The notes: generated by a model not told the origin, from the sequence alone. DNA of 64,000 bases from Alloalcanivorax gelatiniphagus (GCF_005938655.1 NZ_VCQT01000045.1:1-64000), one strand, 5' to 3'; positions 37,554 through 47,654 are shown, numbered from the stretch's first letter. Program-made: numbers and translations.

Positions 37554-38915
37554 TTGATCTGGTGCTTCACCCGCAATGCGCTGCTCTGCCTGCTGGGCAT
37601 GGCCCTGTTGTCCGGCTGCGCCACCCGCTCGCTGTTCCAGCCCTATCCGGACCAGGCCCGTGACTGGAAGAACGGCCTGGGCGCCGGTGCCGCGCCGGTG
37701 GCGCTGCTCACCAAGGGCGCGGACGGCGCCGACGGCGTGCTCTACCTGCAGGAGCTGGGCCGGGTGGAGCAGCTGGACGGCGACACCGACGCCAGCCAGC
37801 AGGCCTTCCGGCGGGCCATCGATGATTACCGCGACACCGACGAACAGGCGCGCCTGCGGGCCAGCGGGCTGGCCGCCAATGCCGGCGCCCTGCTGGTCAA
37901 CGACAACGCCCGGCCCTATGTGGCGCCGGAGTACGAGCGCATCTACAGCCACGCCTACCAGGCGCTCAACTACTGGCACCAGGGCGACGTGACCGGCACC
38001 GCCGTGGAACTGCGCGCCGCTTCCAACGAACAGCAGGTGGCGGCCAACCGGCGCGACCGGGAAATCGCCGAGGCCAAGGAGGAGGCCGACCGCCAGGACC
38101 TGGATACCGACCAGTTCGACGGCTACTTCGCCGGCCTGGACGCCGCCGTCGGCGATGTTAAGGCCAGCTTCCAGAACGCCTGGACCTTTTACCTCTCGGC
38201 CCTGTTCTGGGAGGCCCACGGCGAGTACAACGACGCCCTGGTGGACTATAAAAAGGCGCTGGAAATCCACCCGACCTCGGACCTGCTCAAGCAAGACGTG
38301 ACCCGGGTATCCCGGGCCCAGGACGGCCGCCGGCCGCGCGGGCAGGGCCTGGTGGCGGTGCTTTACGAACAGGGCTATGTGCCGCCGCGCCGTGAGTTGA
38401 GCCTGCCGATTCCCACCATCCACGGGCTGTTCGCGGTGGCCTTCCCCACCTACTCCGCCGCCGACAAGCCGCGCCCGGCGCCGCTGACCGTGACCACCGG
38501 CGACCTCTCCGCCCGCACCGAGGTGCTCACCGACGTGGGCGGCCTGGCCGCCAAACACCTCAAGGAACAATTGCCGGGTATGCTGCTGCGTCAAACCCTG
38601 CGCGCCACCGGCAAGTATAATCTGCAGAAAAAGGCCAACGACGATTTCGGGCCGGTGGGCGCGCTGCTTACCCAGCTGTTCAATGTGGTCAGCGAGCGCG
38701 CCGATCTGCGTAGCTGGCTGAGCCTGCCCGCCTACGGCCAGGCCACCCGTTTGTTATTGCCCCCCGGCGAGCACCGGCTCCAGTTGAGCACGCCCGGGGG
38801 CGGTGCTAGTTTGACCGTGCCCGTGGTGGAAGGCGGGCTCACCGTGATCCACGTGGTATCGCTGCCCGATGGGCTGATCACCCGCGTGTTACCCGTTCAG
38901 GAGGGACCGCTATGA
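37554..38915 (+). CDS. COG3014 family lipoprotein
   Basis: 453 residues from a TTG at 37554, preceded by AATAAGGA. A longer reading frame to 37500 would start inside the serA terminator and is rejected. The start gives a compact lipoprotein signal ending LLSGC with Cys22 as the lipidated residue. The body is mostly helical with TPR-like stretches (DYKKALEIHPTSDLLKQDV). COG3014 function is unknown. It heads a four-gene envelope cluster with ycfL-like, lpoB and a CsgG-like gene; its stop overlaps the next start by four bases. Confidence 0.82.
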   Translation: MIWCFTRNALLCLLGMALLSGCATRSLFQPYPDQARDWKNGLGAGAAPVALLTKGADGADGVLYLQELGRVEQLDGDTDASQQAFRRAIDDYRDTDEQARLRASGLAANAGALLVNDNARPYVAPEYERIYSHAYQALNYWHQGDVTGTAVELRAASNEQQVAANRRDREIAEAKEEADRQDLDTDQFDGYFAGLDAAVGDVKASFQNAWTFYLSALFWEAHGEYNDALVDYKKALEIHPTSDLLKQDVTRVSRAQDGRRPRGQGLVAVLYEQGYVPPRRELSLPIPTIHGLFAVAFPTYSAADKPRPAPLTVTTGDLSARTEVLTDVGGLAAKHLKEQLPGMLLRQTLRATGKYNLQKKANDDFGPVGALLTQLFNVVSERADLRSWLSLPAYGQATRLLLPPGEHRLQLSTPGGGASLTVPVVEGGLTVIHVVSLPDGLITRVLPVQEGPL

Positions 38916-39301
38916 AATCCGTTCTTGCGCCGCTTGGCGCGCTGCTGCTGGTGGTGATGCTGGCCGCCTGTTCCAACTCCAACATGGCCCGGCCCGGCGA
39001 CAACGGCGAGGTGGAACTGCACACCAACAATAGCCTGCTGGGCAACCGCCTGTCGGTGGAAAGGCTGCGGGAAAAAACCGTGGGCGACCTGATGTATGTG
39101 CAGGCGACCCTGGAAAACGGCTGGAAGGCTGAACTGGATTTCCAATACAAGATCAAATGGTTCGATAAGGACGGCTTCGAGGTGGCGCCGGAGTCCCAGC
39201 CCTGGCGGCAGCTGGTAATGGCCGGGCGCAGCCAGAACAATGTGCAGGCGGTGGCCCCCAACCCCAGCGCCGTGCGTTACGAAATCTGGGTCCGCGAATA
39301 A
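38912..39301 (+). CDS. YcfL-like (DUF1425) lipoprotein
   Basis: 129 residues with a lipoprotein signal ending MLAAC (Cys20). The domain (GNRLSVERLREKTVGDLMYVQATLEN, DFQYKIKWFDKDGFEV, YEIWVRE) is that of E. coli YcfL, whose gene lies beside lpoB there as well. Function unknown; probably an outer-membrane lipoprotein facing the periplasm. Confidence 0.88.
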   Translation: MKSVLAPLGALLLVVMLAACSNSNMARPGDNGEVELHTNNSLLGNRLSVERLREKTVGDLMYVQATLENGWKAELDFQYKIKWFDKDGFEVAPESQPWRQLVMAGRSQNNVQAVAPNPSAVRYEIWVRE

Positions 39302-39334
39302 TCGCGCCCGGGGTCCATGAAAAAGGAGAAGAGA

Positions 39335-39928
39335 ATGGTTCGCGTACTGTCCCTGGCGGTGCTGTCCCTGGCGTTGCTGTTTACCGGCTGCGCTTCCAAG
39401 GTCGATTACGGCGATGCCCAGGCGCGGGAAACCGTGACCACGGATTTCGGCTCCACCGACCTGCAGATGATCGCCGCCAAAATGGTGGACGACATGATGG
39501 TGTTTCCGCCGATCGTGGAAATGACCCGCGACCGTCGGCCGGTGATGTTCGTCGACCGGGTCAAGAACAAGACCAGTGAGCATATCGACACCGAATCGAT
39601 CACCGACACCATCCAGAGCAAGCTGATCAACTCCGGCAAGTTCCGGTTCGTGGACATGTCGGTGGTGGAACGGGTCCGTGAGCAGCTGGAATACCAGCAG
39701 GACTCCGGCATGGTGGACCAGTCCACCGCCGCCCAGATGGGCCGCCAGATCGGTGCCGAGTTCATGCTCTATGGCAACCTGTCGTCCATCGTCAAGCGCG
39801 ACAACAGCACCAAGGACGTGTACTACAAGTTCACCCTGAAGCTGCTCAATATCCAGAGTGGCATCATCGAGTGGTCCGGCGAGAAGGAAATTCGCAAGAC
39901 CCGTAAACGCAGTCTGTTCGGTCTGTAA
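39335..39928 (+). CDS. lpoB: Penicillin-binding protein activator LpoB
   Basis: An outer-membrane lipoprotein that reaches through peptidoglycan to activate PBP1b. 197 residues from the ATG at 39335, which has AAGGAG six bases before it; an ATG six codons upstream is rejected. The lipobox is LFTGC (Cys19). The LpoB fold region includes PVMFVDRVKNKTSEHIDTESI, KFRFVDMSVVERVREQLEYQ and GAEFMLYGNLSSIVKRD. It lacks the long Pro-rich linker of the enterobacterial protein. Confidence 0.9.
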   Translation: MVRVLSLAVLSLALLFTGCASKVDYGDAQARETVTTDFGSTDLQMIAAKMVDDMMVFPPIVEMTRDRRPVMFVDRVKNKTSEHIDTESITDTIQSKLINSGKFRFVDMSVVERVREQLEYQQDSGMVDQSTAAQMGRQIGAEFMLYGNLSSIVKRDNSTKDVYYKFTLKLLNIQSGIIEWSGEKEIRKTRKRSLFGL

Positions 39929-39958
39929 TCCAGGCCGGCCGGCGCCAGGGAGGTACCC

Positions 39959-41269
39959 ATGTTCAAGCGTTTCTCGTTGTACCGGTTCTGCACGCTGATC
40001 GTATTTCTGGCGTTGGCCCTGGCCAGCCCCCTGCAAGCCGCCGCCGACACCGAAACGGTGAAGGCGCGGGGCTACGGGCAGGACCCGGAACAGGCGGTGG
40101 TGAATGCCCTGGTGGCGGCGGTGCGCCAGGCCGGCGGGGTCACCCTGGCGGTGGACCCGGCGTTCCGGCGCCAGGTCAGCCAATGGGTGGTCCAGCGCCA
40201 GGGTGACGTGACCACCTGGACCGGCACCCGCACCTCGGTGGCGGAGCCGCAGCTGCCCACCCTGGGCAGCCTGAGCAGCTACCGGGTGCTGGACGTGGCC
40301 CGGGAAGGCGACGCCCTGTGGCGGGCCAGCGTGGAAGCGGAGATTCTGGTTCACCGGGCCCCGGGTCCGGACCGCTCCCACCTGCCGGCCATCGTGGTGG
40401 CGCCGTTCACCACCTCGGACAGCCGTTACAGCCTGGGCCAGACCACCCTGCCCGCCGCCGAGGTACGGTCGCGGCTGCAGGCCGACCTGGTGGAAGCCTT
40501 TGCCCAGTCCGGCCGCTTCCGGGTGCTGGACCGGGCCCACCTGGCCGCCCGCGAGGCGGAGCAGGCGATTGTGCGCAACGGCAGCGCCGAGCCCGCCGAA
40601 TTGGTGCGGCTGGGCAAGGCCAAGGGCGCCGACCTGCTGCTGGTGGGTCAGATCGAAGCCTTCGACATCGGCGACCAGGCGCGCACCTTCTATGGCGCCA
40701 GCTTCCAGGGCTATGAACCCTACGTGCGGGTGCGCTACCGGCTGATCGACGCCGCCGGCGGTGAGATTCTGGCGGCGGGCCTGTTCGACTGGCAGCAATC
40801 GGAAAGCAGCGTGCGTGATCTGGCCCGGCGCCAGAACCTGGATGACCGTCGCCACCCGGAACGGCTGGCGGATCAGGTCTACCCGCGCATCGCCCGGGCG
40901 CTGGCCGGGGTCGCCACCGATACCCTCTATCCGGTGATCGTGCTCAAGGCCGACGGCGACCGGGTTTACCTGAGCCAGGGCCAGGGCCGGCTGGAGAAAG
41001 ACGAGATCCTGAGTGCCTACCGCCCGGCGGAGACCCTCAAGGACCCGCAAACCGGTATGCCGATCCGCCTGCAAAGCGAGGCCCTGGCCACCCTGCGGGT
41101 GGTGGAGGTGCGTCCGGACTACGCGGTGGCACGCCTTACCGACGGTAGCCAGGGGCTTCAGGCCGGTGATCAGGTACGGCCGCCGGCGTCGGAGGAAGGC
41201 GCCCTGGCCCAGCCCGCTGGCCAGCCGGACACCCCCGGGTCTTCCGAAAAGCCGCTTTCCTGGGACTGA
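39959..41269 (+). CDS. CsgG/FlgT-like periplasmic envelope protein
   Basis: 436 residues with a cleavable signal peptide (about 1-28, ending LQA-AAD) and no lipobox. An N-terminal repeat-like domain (VKARGYGQDPEQAVVNALVAAVRQAGGV) is of the type seen in FlgT and LPP20-related proteins. A CsgG-like domain follows (AIVVAPFTTS, FRVLDRAHL, GADLLLVGQIEAFD, VRYRLIDAAGGEIL). A C-terminal SH3-like segment comes after. It shares its central fold with the adjacent LpoB, so the cluster carries two CsgG-related proteins. Role unknown. Confidence 0.75.
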   Translation: MFKRFSLYRFCTLIVFLALALASPLQAAADTETVKARGYGQDPEQAVVNALVAAVRQAGGVTLAVDPAFRRQVSQWVVQRQGDVTTWTGTRTSVAEPQLPTLGSLSSYRVLDVAREGDALWRASVEAEILVHRAPGPDRSHLPAIVVAPFTTSDSRYSLGQTTLPAAEVRSRLQADLVEAFAQSGRFRVLDRAHLAAREAEQAIVRNGSAEPAELVRLGKAKGADLLLVGQIEAFDIGDQARTFYGASFQGYEPYVRVRYRLIDAAGGEILAAGLFDWQQSESSVRDLARRQNLDDRRHPERLADQVYPRIARALAGVATDTLYPVIVLKADGDRVYLSQGQGRLEKDEILSAYRPAETLKDPQTGMPIRLQSEALATLRVVEVRPDYAVARLTDGSQGLQAGDQVRPPASEEGALAQPAGQPDTPGSSEKPLSWD

Positions 41270-41274
41270 TATCG

Positions 41275-43047
41275 GTGACCGGCTACTTCAGTCAGGCGCT
41301 GGTTCTGCTGGCGGCGGCGGTGCTGCTGCTGCCGCTGTTCCAGCGCCTGGGGCTGGGCAGCATTCTTGGTTATCTGGCCGCCGGCATCCTGATCGGACCG
41401 CTGGGCCTGGGGCTGATTCCCGACGCGGAAGCGGTACTGCACTTCGCCGAGCTGGGCGTGGTGCTGATGCTGTTCCTGGTGGGGCTGGAACTGGCGCCGG
41501 ACCAGCTGTGGGCCCAGCGCAAACGGCTGCTGGGGCTGGGCCTCAGCCAGATGCTGTTCAGTTCCGCCCTGCTGATCGCCTTCTTCATGGTGTGGGGCCA
41601 GAACGGGCCGGCCGCCATCGCCATCGGCGCCACCCTGGCGCTGTCGTCCACCGCCTTCGCCGTGCAGATGCTGGTGGAAACCAGCCAGTTGGGCACGCCC
41701 CAGGGCCGTAACGCCTTCTCCATTCTGTTGTTCCAGGACCTGGCGGTGATTCCCCTGCTGCTGTTGCTGCCGGTGCTGGCCGGCGGCGACGGTGGCGGCG
41801 AGCAGCCGCAACTGCTGATCGGTCTGGGCGCGCTGGTGCTGATGTGGCTGGCCGGCCGCTACCTGCTCAACCCCTGGCTGGCGTGGCTGGCCCGGCTGCA
41901 CAACCGGGAGTTGATGACCGCCACCGCCTTGCTGCTGGTGCTGGGCGCCGCCGAGTTGATGGACACCCTGCATCTGTCCATGGGCCTGGGGGCGTTCGTG
42001 GCCGGCATGCTGCTGGCCAACTCGCCGTTCCGGGAGCAACTGGACACCGACATTCAGCCGTTCAAGGGGCTGTTGCTGGGGCTGTTCTTTATCGCCATCG
42101 GCATGACCATGGACCTGCGGCTGCTGGTCAGCGCGCCGCTGCGCATTCTGGCCATGGGCGTGGCGCTGCTGGTGGTCAAGACCCTGGTGCTGATGGTCAT
42201 CGCCCGGGTCATGAAAGTGGGCTGGCGGGACGCGCTGCGCTTCGGCTTGCTGCTCAGCCAGGGCGGTGAATTCGCTTTCGTGCTGTTTACCCAGGCCGGC
42301 GCCCTGGGCCTGTTGGACGAGAGCATGATTGCCCGCCTCAACCTGGTGGTGGCCCTGTCCATGGCGGCCACGCCGCTGCTGCTGAAACTGGTGGCGCGGC
42401 TGTGGCCGGCGCCGGCGCGCACCAGCCGGGGGGTGGACGATGAACCGGCGCCCCACGGTCAGCCGCCGGTGATCGTCGCCGGCTTCGGCCGGTTCGGGCA
42501 GATCATCGGCCGGATTCTGGTCAACCGGCGGATTCCGTTCACCGCCCTGGATTCCAATCCGGAGCACATTGACACCGTGCGCCGGTTCGGCAACGAGGTG
42601 TATTTCGGCGACGTGACGCGGCTGGACCTGCTGCGCACCGCCGGGCTCGACCACGCCCGGGTGATGGTGCTGGCCATCGACGACGTGCAGGCATCCCTGC
42701 GCGCGGCGGTGATCATCCGTGAGCACTTCCCGCACATCACCCTGATCGCCCGGGCCCGAGACCGCTACCACGCCTATTCGCTGATGGCCGAGGGCGTCGA
42801 GCACGTGATCCGCGAGACCCTGGATTCCAGCCTGCGCGCCGCCCAGACCACCCTGGTGCAGCTGGGCGTGCCGGAAAGCACCTCCATTGAAGTGGTGCGC
42901 ACCTTCCGGGAAGTGGACGAGCGGTTGCTGCGCGAGCAGTTCCAGCACCGCGACCAGCTCGACAAGCTGATCGAGATCTCCGCCCGGGGCCGGGAGGAAC
43001 TGGAATCCCTGCTGGCGGCCAGCGCCGACGGCAAGGATCAGCAGTGA
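41275..43047 (+). CDS. CPA2 family cation:proton antiporter with TrkA-N domain
   Basis: 590 residues, GTG start five bases after the preceding stop. Residues 1-375 form about twelve membrane helices of the Na+/H+ exchanger type (LGSILGYLAAGILIGPLGLGLI, FLVGLELAPDQLW, ALSSTAFAVQML, LLLSQGGEFAFVLF). A cytosolic Rossmann domain follows (VIVAGFGRFGQIIGRILVNR). This matches KefB/YbaL-type potassium or sodium efflux systems. The last base of the stop codon is the first base of a REP-like repeat. Confidence 0.9.
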   Translation: MTGYFSQALVLLAAAVLLLPLFQRLGLGSILGYLAAGILIGPLGLGLIPDAEAVLHFAELGVVLMLFLVGLELAPDQLWAQRKRLLGLGLSQMLFSSALLIAFFMVWGQNGPAAIAIGATLALSSTAFAVQMLVETSQLGTPQGRNAFSILLFQDLAVIPLLLLLPVLAGGDGGGEQPQLLIGLGALVLMWLAGRYLLNPWLAWLARLHNRELMTATALLLVLGAAELMDTLHLSMGLGAFVAGMLLANSPFREQLDTDIQPFKGLLLGLFFIAIGMTMDLRLLVSAPLRILAMGVALLVVKTLVLMVIARVMKVGWRDALRFGLLLSQGGEFAFVLFTQAGALGLLDESMIARLNLVVALSMAATPLLLKLVARLWPAPARTSRGVDDEPAPHGQPPVIVAGFGRFGQIIGRILVNRRIPFTALDSNPEHIDTVRRFGNEVYFGDVTRLDLLRTAGLDHARVMVLAIDDVQASLRAAVIIREHFPHITLIARARDRYHAYSLMAEGVEHVIRETLDSSLRAAQTTLVQLGVPESTSIEVVRTFREVDERLLREQFQHRDQLDKLIEISARGREELESLLAASADGKDQQ

Positions 43048-43110
43048 TCGCGGCTGAAGCCGCTCCCAAGGCGCTATCGACACGATTGTAGGAGCGGCTT
43101 CAGCCGCGAT
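43047..43110. repeat. REP-like inverted repeat pair, copy 3 (reverse order)
   Basis: ATCGCGGCTGAAGCCGCTCCCAA (43047-43069) is followed by GTAGGAGCGGCTTCAGCCGCGAT (43088-43110). It is the same unit as copies 1 and 2 but in the opposite head-to-tail order. It lies between convergent genes. Confidence 0.88.
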
Positions 43111-43114
43111 CAGA

Positions 43115-43546
43115 TCAAAGCCGCAGTTTGTTCAGCCCCCGCCGGATGCTGCTCTCCAGCGCGGTCTTCACCAGCGGCCCCACCAGCGGCAGCTTGCCGC
43201 GAAAGACAATGGTGTATTGCAGCCGTGAGCCGCCGTCGCCGTGGCTGGAAAACACCATCTCGCCCTTGTGATCACGCAGCGGGCTGCCCCGGGTGATGCG
43301 GTAGCCGATGCGCTGGTCCGGTTCGAAGTCGGTGACCGTCTCCTCGAACGGCGGCGCCATCGGCAACGGCAGCGCCATGCGGCGCACCGAGCCCACCCCG
43401 TTGGGGTCGTCGATGCCGGTTTTCACCCGCCGTACCCGAATCGGACTGAACAGCTCGGACAGGTTTTCGTGCTGGCTGAGATGGTGGAACAGACGATCCA
43501 CCGGAAACGGAAAGGTCTTGTCGATCTCGATGCGCTGAAGGCCCAT
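43115..43546 (-). CDS. SRPBCC (START-like) superfamily protein
   Basis: 143 residues from the ATG at 43546 (MGLQRIEIDKTFPFPVDRLFHHLSQHENL), with a purine-rich GGGGGAG close upstream. The helix-grip fold is recognisable in the N-terminal strand and in GVGSVRRMALPLPMAPPFEETVTDFEPDQRIGYRI and LQYTIVFRGKLPLVGPLVK. These proteins bind small hydrophobic ligands. No specific role can be assigned. Confidence 0.78.
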   Translation of the reverse strand: MGLQRIEIDKTFPFPVDRLFHHLSQHENLSELFSPIRVRRVKTGIDDPNGVGSVRRMALPLPMAPPFEETVTDFEPDQRIGYRITRGSPLRDHKGEMVFSSHGDGGSRLQYTIVFRGKLPLVGPLVKTALESSIRRGLNKLRL

Positions 43547-43642
43547 GGGCTCCCCCGTTGACGAAACAAACCCGGAGTCTGCCCGCTCACCGGCGCCGCG
43601 CCCAGGTTCCAACGGGCCAGACGCCGGTGACGGATGGTCGGC

Positions 43643-45343
43643 TCAGTGGGCGGCGGCGGCCTGCTTGGCGGGCTGCGCCCCGGCGTTGGCGCGGACTTCG
43701 GCGCTGCCGATGGCGCGGGGGTCGGCGGCGGCGGTCACCTGGTCCTTGTCCCGGTCCCAGAGAATCGCCTGCATATTGCCGTAGGTCCGCTCCACCGATA
43801 CCACGTCGTGGCCGCGCAGGCGCAGGCCCTTGGCCTCCGGGGTGTCCATAAAGGCCGGTTCCGCCTGCACCCGGTCCGGCAGGAACTGGTGGTGGAAGCG
43901 TACCCGGGTGACCCAGTCCTCCACCGGCTTGCCGGCGGCGGCCTCCATCACGCCCAGCATCACCATGGTGATGATGCGGCTGCCACCGGGGGTGCCCAGG
44001 ATCGCCACCCGGTCATCGAACTCCACGAAGGTGGGGGTCATGGACGACAGCGGCCGCTTGCCCGGGGCGATGGCGTTGGCGCGGCTGCCCACCAGGCCAT
44101 AGGCGTTGGGGCTGCCGGGCTTGGAGGAGAAGTCGTCCATTTCGTTGTTGAGGATCACGCCGGTGCCCGGCGGCATGAAACCGGAGCCGAACGGCAGGTT
44201 GATGCTGAGGGTGGCGGCCACCCGGTTGCCGTCCCCGTCGAGCACGGACAGGTGGGTGGTATGGAAGCCTTCCTCGGTGGTCACCGGCTCGCCCAGCTCG
44301 CTGCTGGGGGTGGCCCGGTCCAGCTCGATGGAGGCGGCGCGCTCCTTGGCGTAGGAATTGCTCAACAGGTTATCCACAGGCATGTCGACGAAATCCGGAT
44401 CGCCCAGATAGCGCCCGCGATCCTGGTAGGCGCGCCGCCAGGCTTCCACGGTCAGGTGAGGAAGTAAGTCCTCACTAATCTCGCCCCCATTGAATTGGCT
44501 GAGGATGTTCAGGGCTTCCATCATTACGATGCCGCCGGCGGAGGGCGGCGGCGCGCTGATCACCCGGCCGCCGCGGAAGTGCCCGACGATGGGTTGGCGC
44601 TCTTTGACCTGATAGTTTTCCAAGTCCTTTTTGGTCCAGATGCCGCCGGCCTGGCGGACACCCTGAACCAGCTTGTCGGCCACCGGGCCCTTATAGAAAC
44701 CATCACGGCCGTCCTCGGCGATGGCTTCCAGCACCTGGGCCAGATCCGGTTGCTGGATCAGGGTGCCGGTGGCCGGAATGCGGCCGCCATCCAGGAACAC
44801 GCCGGCGGCCACCGGGTAGCGGTTGAGCACGTCATGGCGGTAGCCCGCCAGGGTGCGATAGTGCTGCTCCACCGGGAAGCCCTCCCGGGCCAGCCGGATC
44901 GCCGGCGCCAGGGTCACGGCCAGGGGCAGCTTGCCGTAGTGCCGGGCCAGGTGTTCGAAGGCGGCGGCCTGGCCGGGAATGCCGGCGGCCAGGGGGCCGT
45001 TGATCGCGCGGTCGCGCACCACCTCGCCGTTGTCATCCTGGTACATGTCCTCGGTGGCCGCCGCCGGGGCGGTCTCGCGGGCGTCCACCATGGTCTGGAA
45101 GCCGTCGCTCTGCCGGTGCAGCAGCCAGAAACCGCCGCCGCCCATGCCCGCCGAGTAGGGCTCCACCACCGCCAGGGCGGCGGCCACCGCCACCGCCGCG
45201 TCGAAGGCGTTACCGCCCTGCTCGAGAATCTCGAAGCCGGCCTCGGTGGCCAGCGGATGGGCGCTGGCGATGGCCGCCTTGCCCGGGCCGGCGGCCTGGG
45301 CGGTGGCGGTGAACAGCAGGACAAGCAGGATCAACCCGCGCAT
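43643..45343 (-). CDS. ggt: Gamma-glutamyltransferase
   Basis: Cleaves the gamma-glutamyl bond of glutathione and relatives in the periplasm. 566 residues made as a proenzyme that cuts itself before Thr363 in the TTHLSV motif. A signal peptide (1-17, ATAQA) precedes GKAAIASAHPLATEAGFEILEQGGNAFDAAVAVAAALAVVEP. Downstream catalytic residues lie in PLSSMTPTFVEFD and LGTPGGSRIITMV. It has no close operon partner; coaD follows upstream on the same strand. Confidence 0.95.
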   Translation of the reverse strand: MRGLILLVLLFTATAQAAGPGKAAIASAHPLATEAGFEILEQGGNAFDAAVAVAAALAVVEPYSAGMGGGGFWLLHRQSDGFQTMVDARETAPAAATEDMYQDDNGEVVRDRAINGPLAAGIPGQAAAFEHLARHYGKLPLAVTLAPAIRLAREGFPVEQHYRTLAGYRHDVLNRYPVAAGVFLDGGRIPATGTLIQQPDLAQVLEAIAEDGRDGFYKGPVADKLVQGVRQAGGIWTKKDLENYQVKERQPIVGHFRGGRVISAPPPSAGGIVMMEALNILSQFNGGEISEDLLPHLTVEAWRRAYQDRGRYLGDPDFVDMPVDNLLSNSYAKERAASIELDRATPSSELGEPVTTEEGFHTTHLSVLDGDGNRVAATLSINLPFGSGFMPPGTGVILNNEMDDFSSKPGSPNAYGLVGSRANAIAPGKRPLSSMTPTFVEFDDRVAILGTPGGSRIITMVMLGVMEAAAGKPVEDWVTRVRFHHQFLPDRVQAEPAFMDTPEAKGLRLRGHDVVSVERTYGNMQAILWDRDKDQVTAAADPRAIGSAEVRANAGAQPAKQAAAAH

Positions 45344-45386
45344 TCCGATCTCTCCATGATGGGGTTAGCCGATGTGGGTCGCGGTG

Positions 45387-45983
<597 letters not shown>

Positions 45984-47597
45984 TCAGGCCGGTTTCAGGC
46001 GGTCCGCCAGGGCCTGGGCGTTGCGCGCGGTCAGGCCATAAATGGAGAGCTGCGGGTTCACCCCCAGGCTGGTGGGGAACACGGAGCCGTCGAACACGTA
46101 CAGGTTGTCCAGATGCCGGTAGCGGCCCTGGCTGTCCACCAGCCCGTGTTGCTCGTCGCCCATGGCGCAGCCGCCCATCACATGGGCGCTGCCCAGGGCC
46201 ACTTCCAGGGGCGCATAGGGCAGGTTCGCCATCGCCTCGCGGGCCTGTTTCCAGTTGTCGTAGTAAGGGGCGCGGATGTGGCCGGGCCGCACCGCCCGGG
46301 CGCCGGCGGCGAACTGCATTTCCACCTGGCTGAGCAGGCTGCGGCGGGCGCCGTCCAGCACATAGTCGCTGAGCGGATATTCGAGCTGGGGCTCGCCGTT
46401 GTCGCGCAGGCTCACGGTGCCGCCGGGGCTGTCCTCGTGGAAGCCGTCACGCAGCAGGGCGATGGACCCCGCCAGCCGGGGCAGTTCGGTGATCTGCTCG
46501 CGGGCCAGGTCGCCGAAGCCGCCCAGCAGGGCGGCGGTGAGGCCCGGGTGCAGCGGCATCATTTCCAGCTTGTAGCCGATGGCGCCGTCCACCCCGTCGG
46601 CGAAGGTGAACTGGTCGGAGTGCAGGGACTGGGGGGCGCCGTAGTACGGCGCCACTTCGTCCTGATAGTGGCCGAAGGCGAAACTGGTGACGTGCAGGAA
46701 GGTGCGCTTGCCGACCCGCTCCGCCGGGTCCGGGGCCTCGGAGCGCAGCAGCAGCGCCGGGGTCTGAATGCCGCCGCCGGCGGCGATCACGGTGGGCGCG
46801 CGCACCGTGAGCAGGCCGCCGGTGGGCTGTTTGCGGTGATCCAGGGGGCGCACTTCCACGGCGGTGACCCGCCGGCCGTCGTGGATCAGGCGCTCGGCGC
46901 GGGCGCTGTGGATCAGGGTGGCGCCGGCGTCCATGGCCGCCGGCAGGGTGGTGACCAGCATCGACTGTTTGGCGTTGGTGGGGCAGCCCATGCCGCAGTA
47001 GCCGATGTTCCAGCAGCCGCGCACGTTGCGGGGAATCACCGACCAGTCCCAGCCGAGCTTTTCGCAGCCGCGCTTGATCACATCGTTGTTGGCGTTGGGC
47101 GGCATCGCCCAGGGTTCCACGCCGAGCCGCTGCTCCATGCGCTGGAAGTACGGGTCCAGATCGGCGCGGCTGGTGCCGGTGACGCCGAACCGTTGGCGCC
47201 AGTGATCCAGGGTTTCCTTGGGGGTGCGGAAGCTGGAGGTCCAGTTGACCACCGTGGTGCCGCCCACGGTGCGCCCCTGCAGGATGGTGATGGCGCCGTC
47301 CTTGGTGGCGCGCAGGGTGCCCTCCTGATACAGCTGCCGGTAGGCGTCGCCCTCGTTCAGGGTGAAGTCCCGGGAGCCGCGCAGCCGCCCGGCCTCGATC
47401 AGGATCACCTTGAGGCCCCGCTGGGCCAGGATCTCGGCGCTGACCCCGCCGCCGGCGCCGGTGCCGATGATCACCACATCGGCTTCCAGGGTGCGCTCGC
47501 CGGTCTCGGTGGCGCCGTCGATCACCGACCACTTGTCGCCGGCGTCGGCCCAGGGGTCGGAGATGTTATCAATCTTCAGTGAGGACAGGTCCTGCAT
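45984..47597 (-). CDS. GMC family FAD-dependent alcohol oxidoreductase
   Basis: 537 residues. The FAD-binding motif VVIIGTGAGGGVSAEILAQRGLKVILIEAG starts near residue 41. GRTVGGTTVVNWTSSFR and the C-terminal HVMGGCAMGDEQHGLVDSQGRYRHLDNLYVFDGSVFPTSLGVNPQLSIYGL contain the GMC signature and the active-site His/Asn region. It resembles AlkJ-like and long-chain alcohol dehydrogenases. The downstream end of a three-gene operon (aldehyde dehydrogenase, Tat-signal protein, GMC). It has no export signal of its own. Confidence 0.88.
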   Translation of the reverse strand: MQDLSSLKIDNISDPWADAGDKWSVIDGATETGERTLEADVVIIGTGAGGGVSAEILAQRGLKVILIEAGRLRGSRDFTLNEGDAYRQLYQEGTLRATKDGAITILQGRTVGGTTVVNWTSSFRTPKETLDHWRQRFGVTGTSRADLDPYFQRMEQRLGVEPWAMPPNANNDVIKRGCEKLGWDWSVIPRNVRGCWNIGYCGMGCPTNAKQSMLVTTLPAAMDAGATLIHSARAERLIHDGRRVTAVEVRPLDHRKQPTGGLLTVRAPTVIAAGGGIQTPALLLRSEAPDPAERVGKRTFLHVTSFAFGHYQDEVAPYYGAPQSLHSDQFTFADGVDGAIGYKLEMMPLHPGLTAALLGGFGDLAREQITELPRLAGSIALLRDGFHEDSPGGTVSLRDNGEPQLEYPLSDYVLDGARRSLLSQVEMQFAAGARAVRPGHIRAPYYDNWKQAREAMANLPYAPLEVALGSAHVMGGCAMGDEQHGLVDSQGRYRHLDNLYVFDGSVFPTSLGVNPQLSIYGLTARNAQALADRLKPA

Positions 47598-47654
47598 GGC
47601 AAGGGCTCCGCTGACAGCGAAAAAGGGGAGTAAAAACAGCCGCTAAGGGACGAT

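Noticed and set aside
38849-38856. CCACGTGG core resembling parS
   Set aside because: Only the central eight bases match; flanks differ from TGTT/AACA, so it is not parS.
41170-43083. Long open frame antisense to the antiporter gene
   Set aside because: Gln/His-rich shadow with no recognisable domain.
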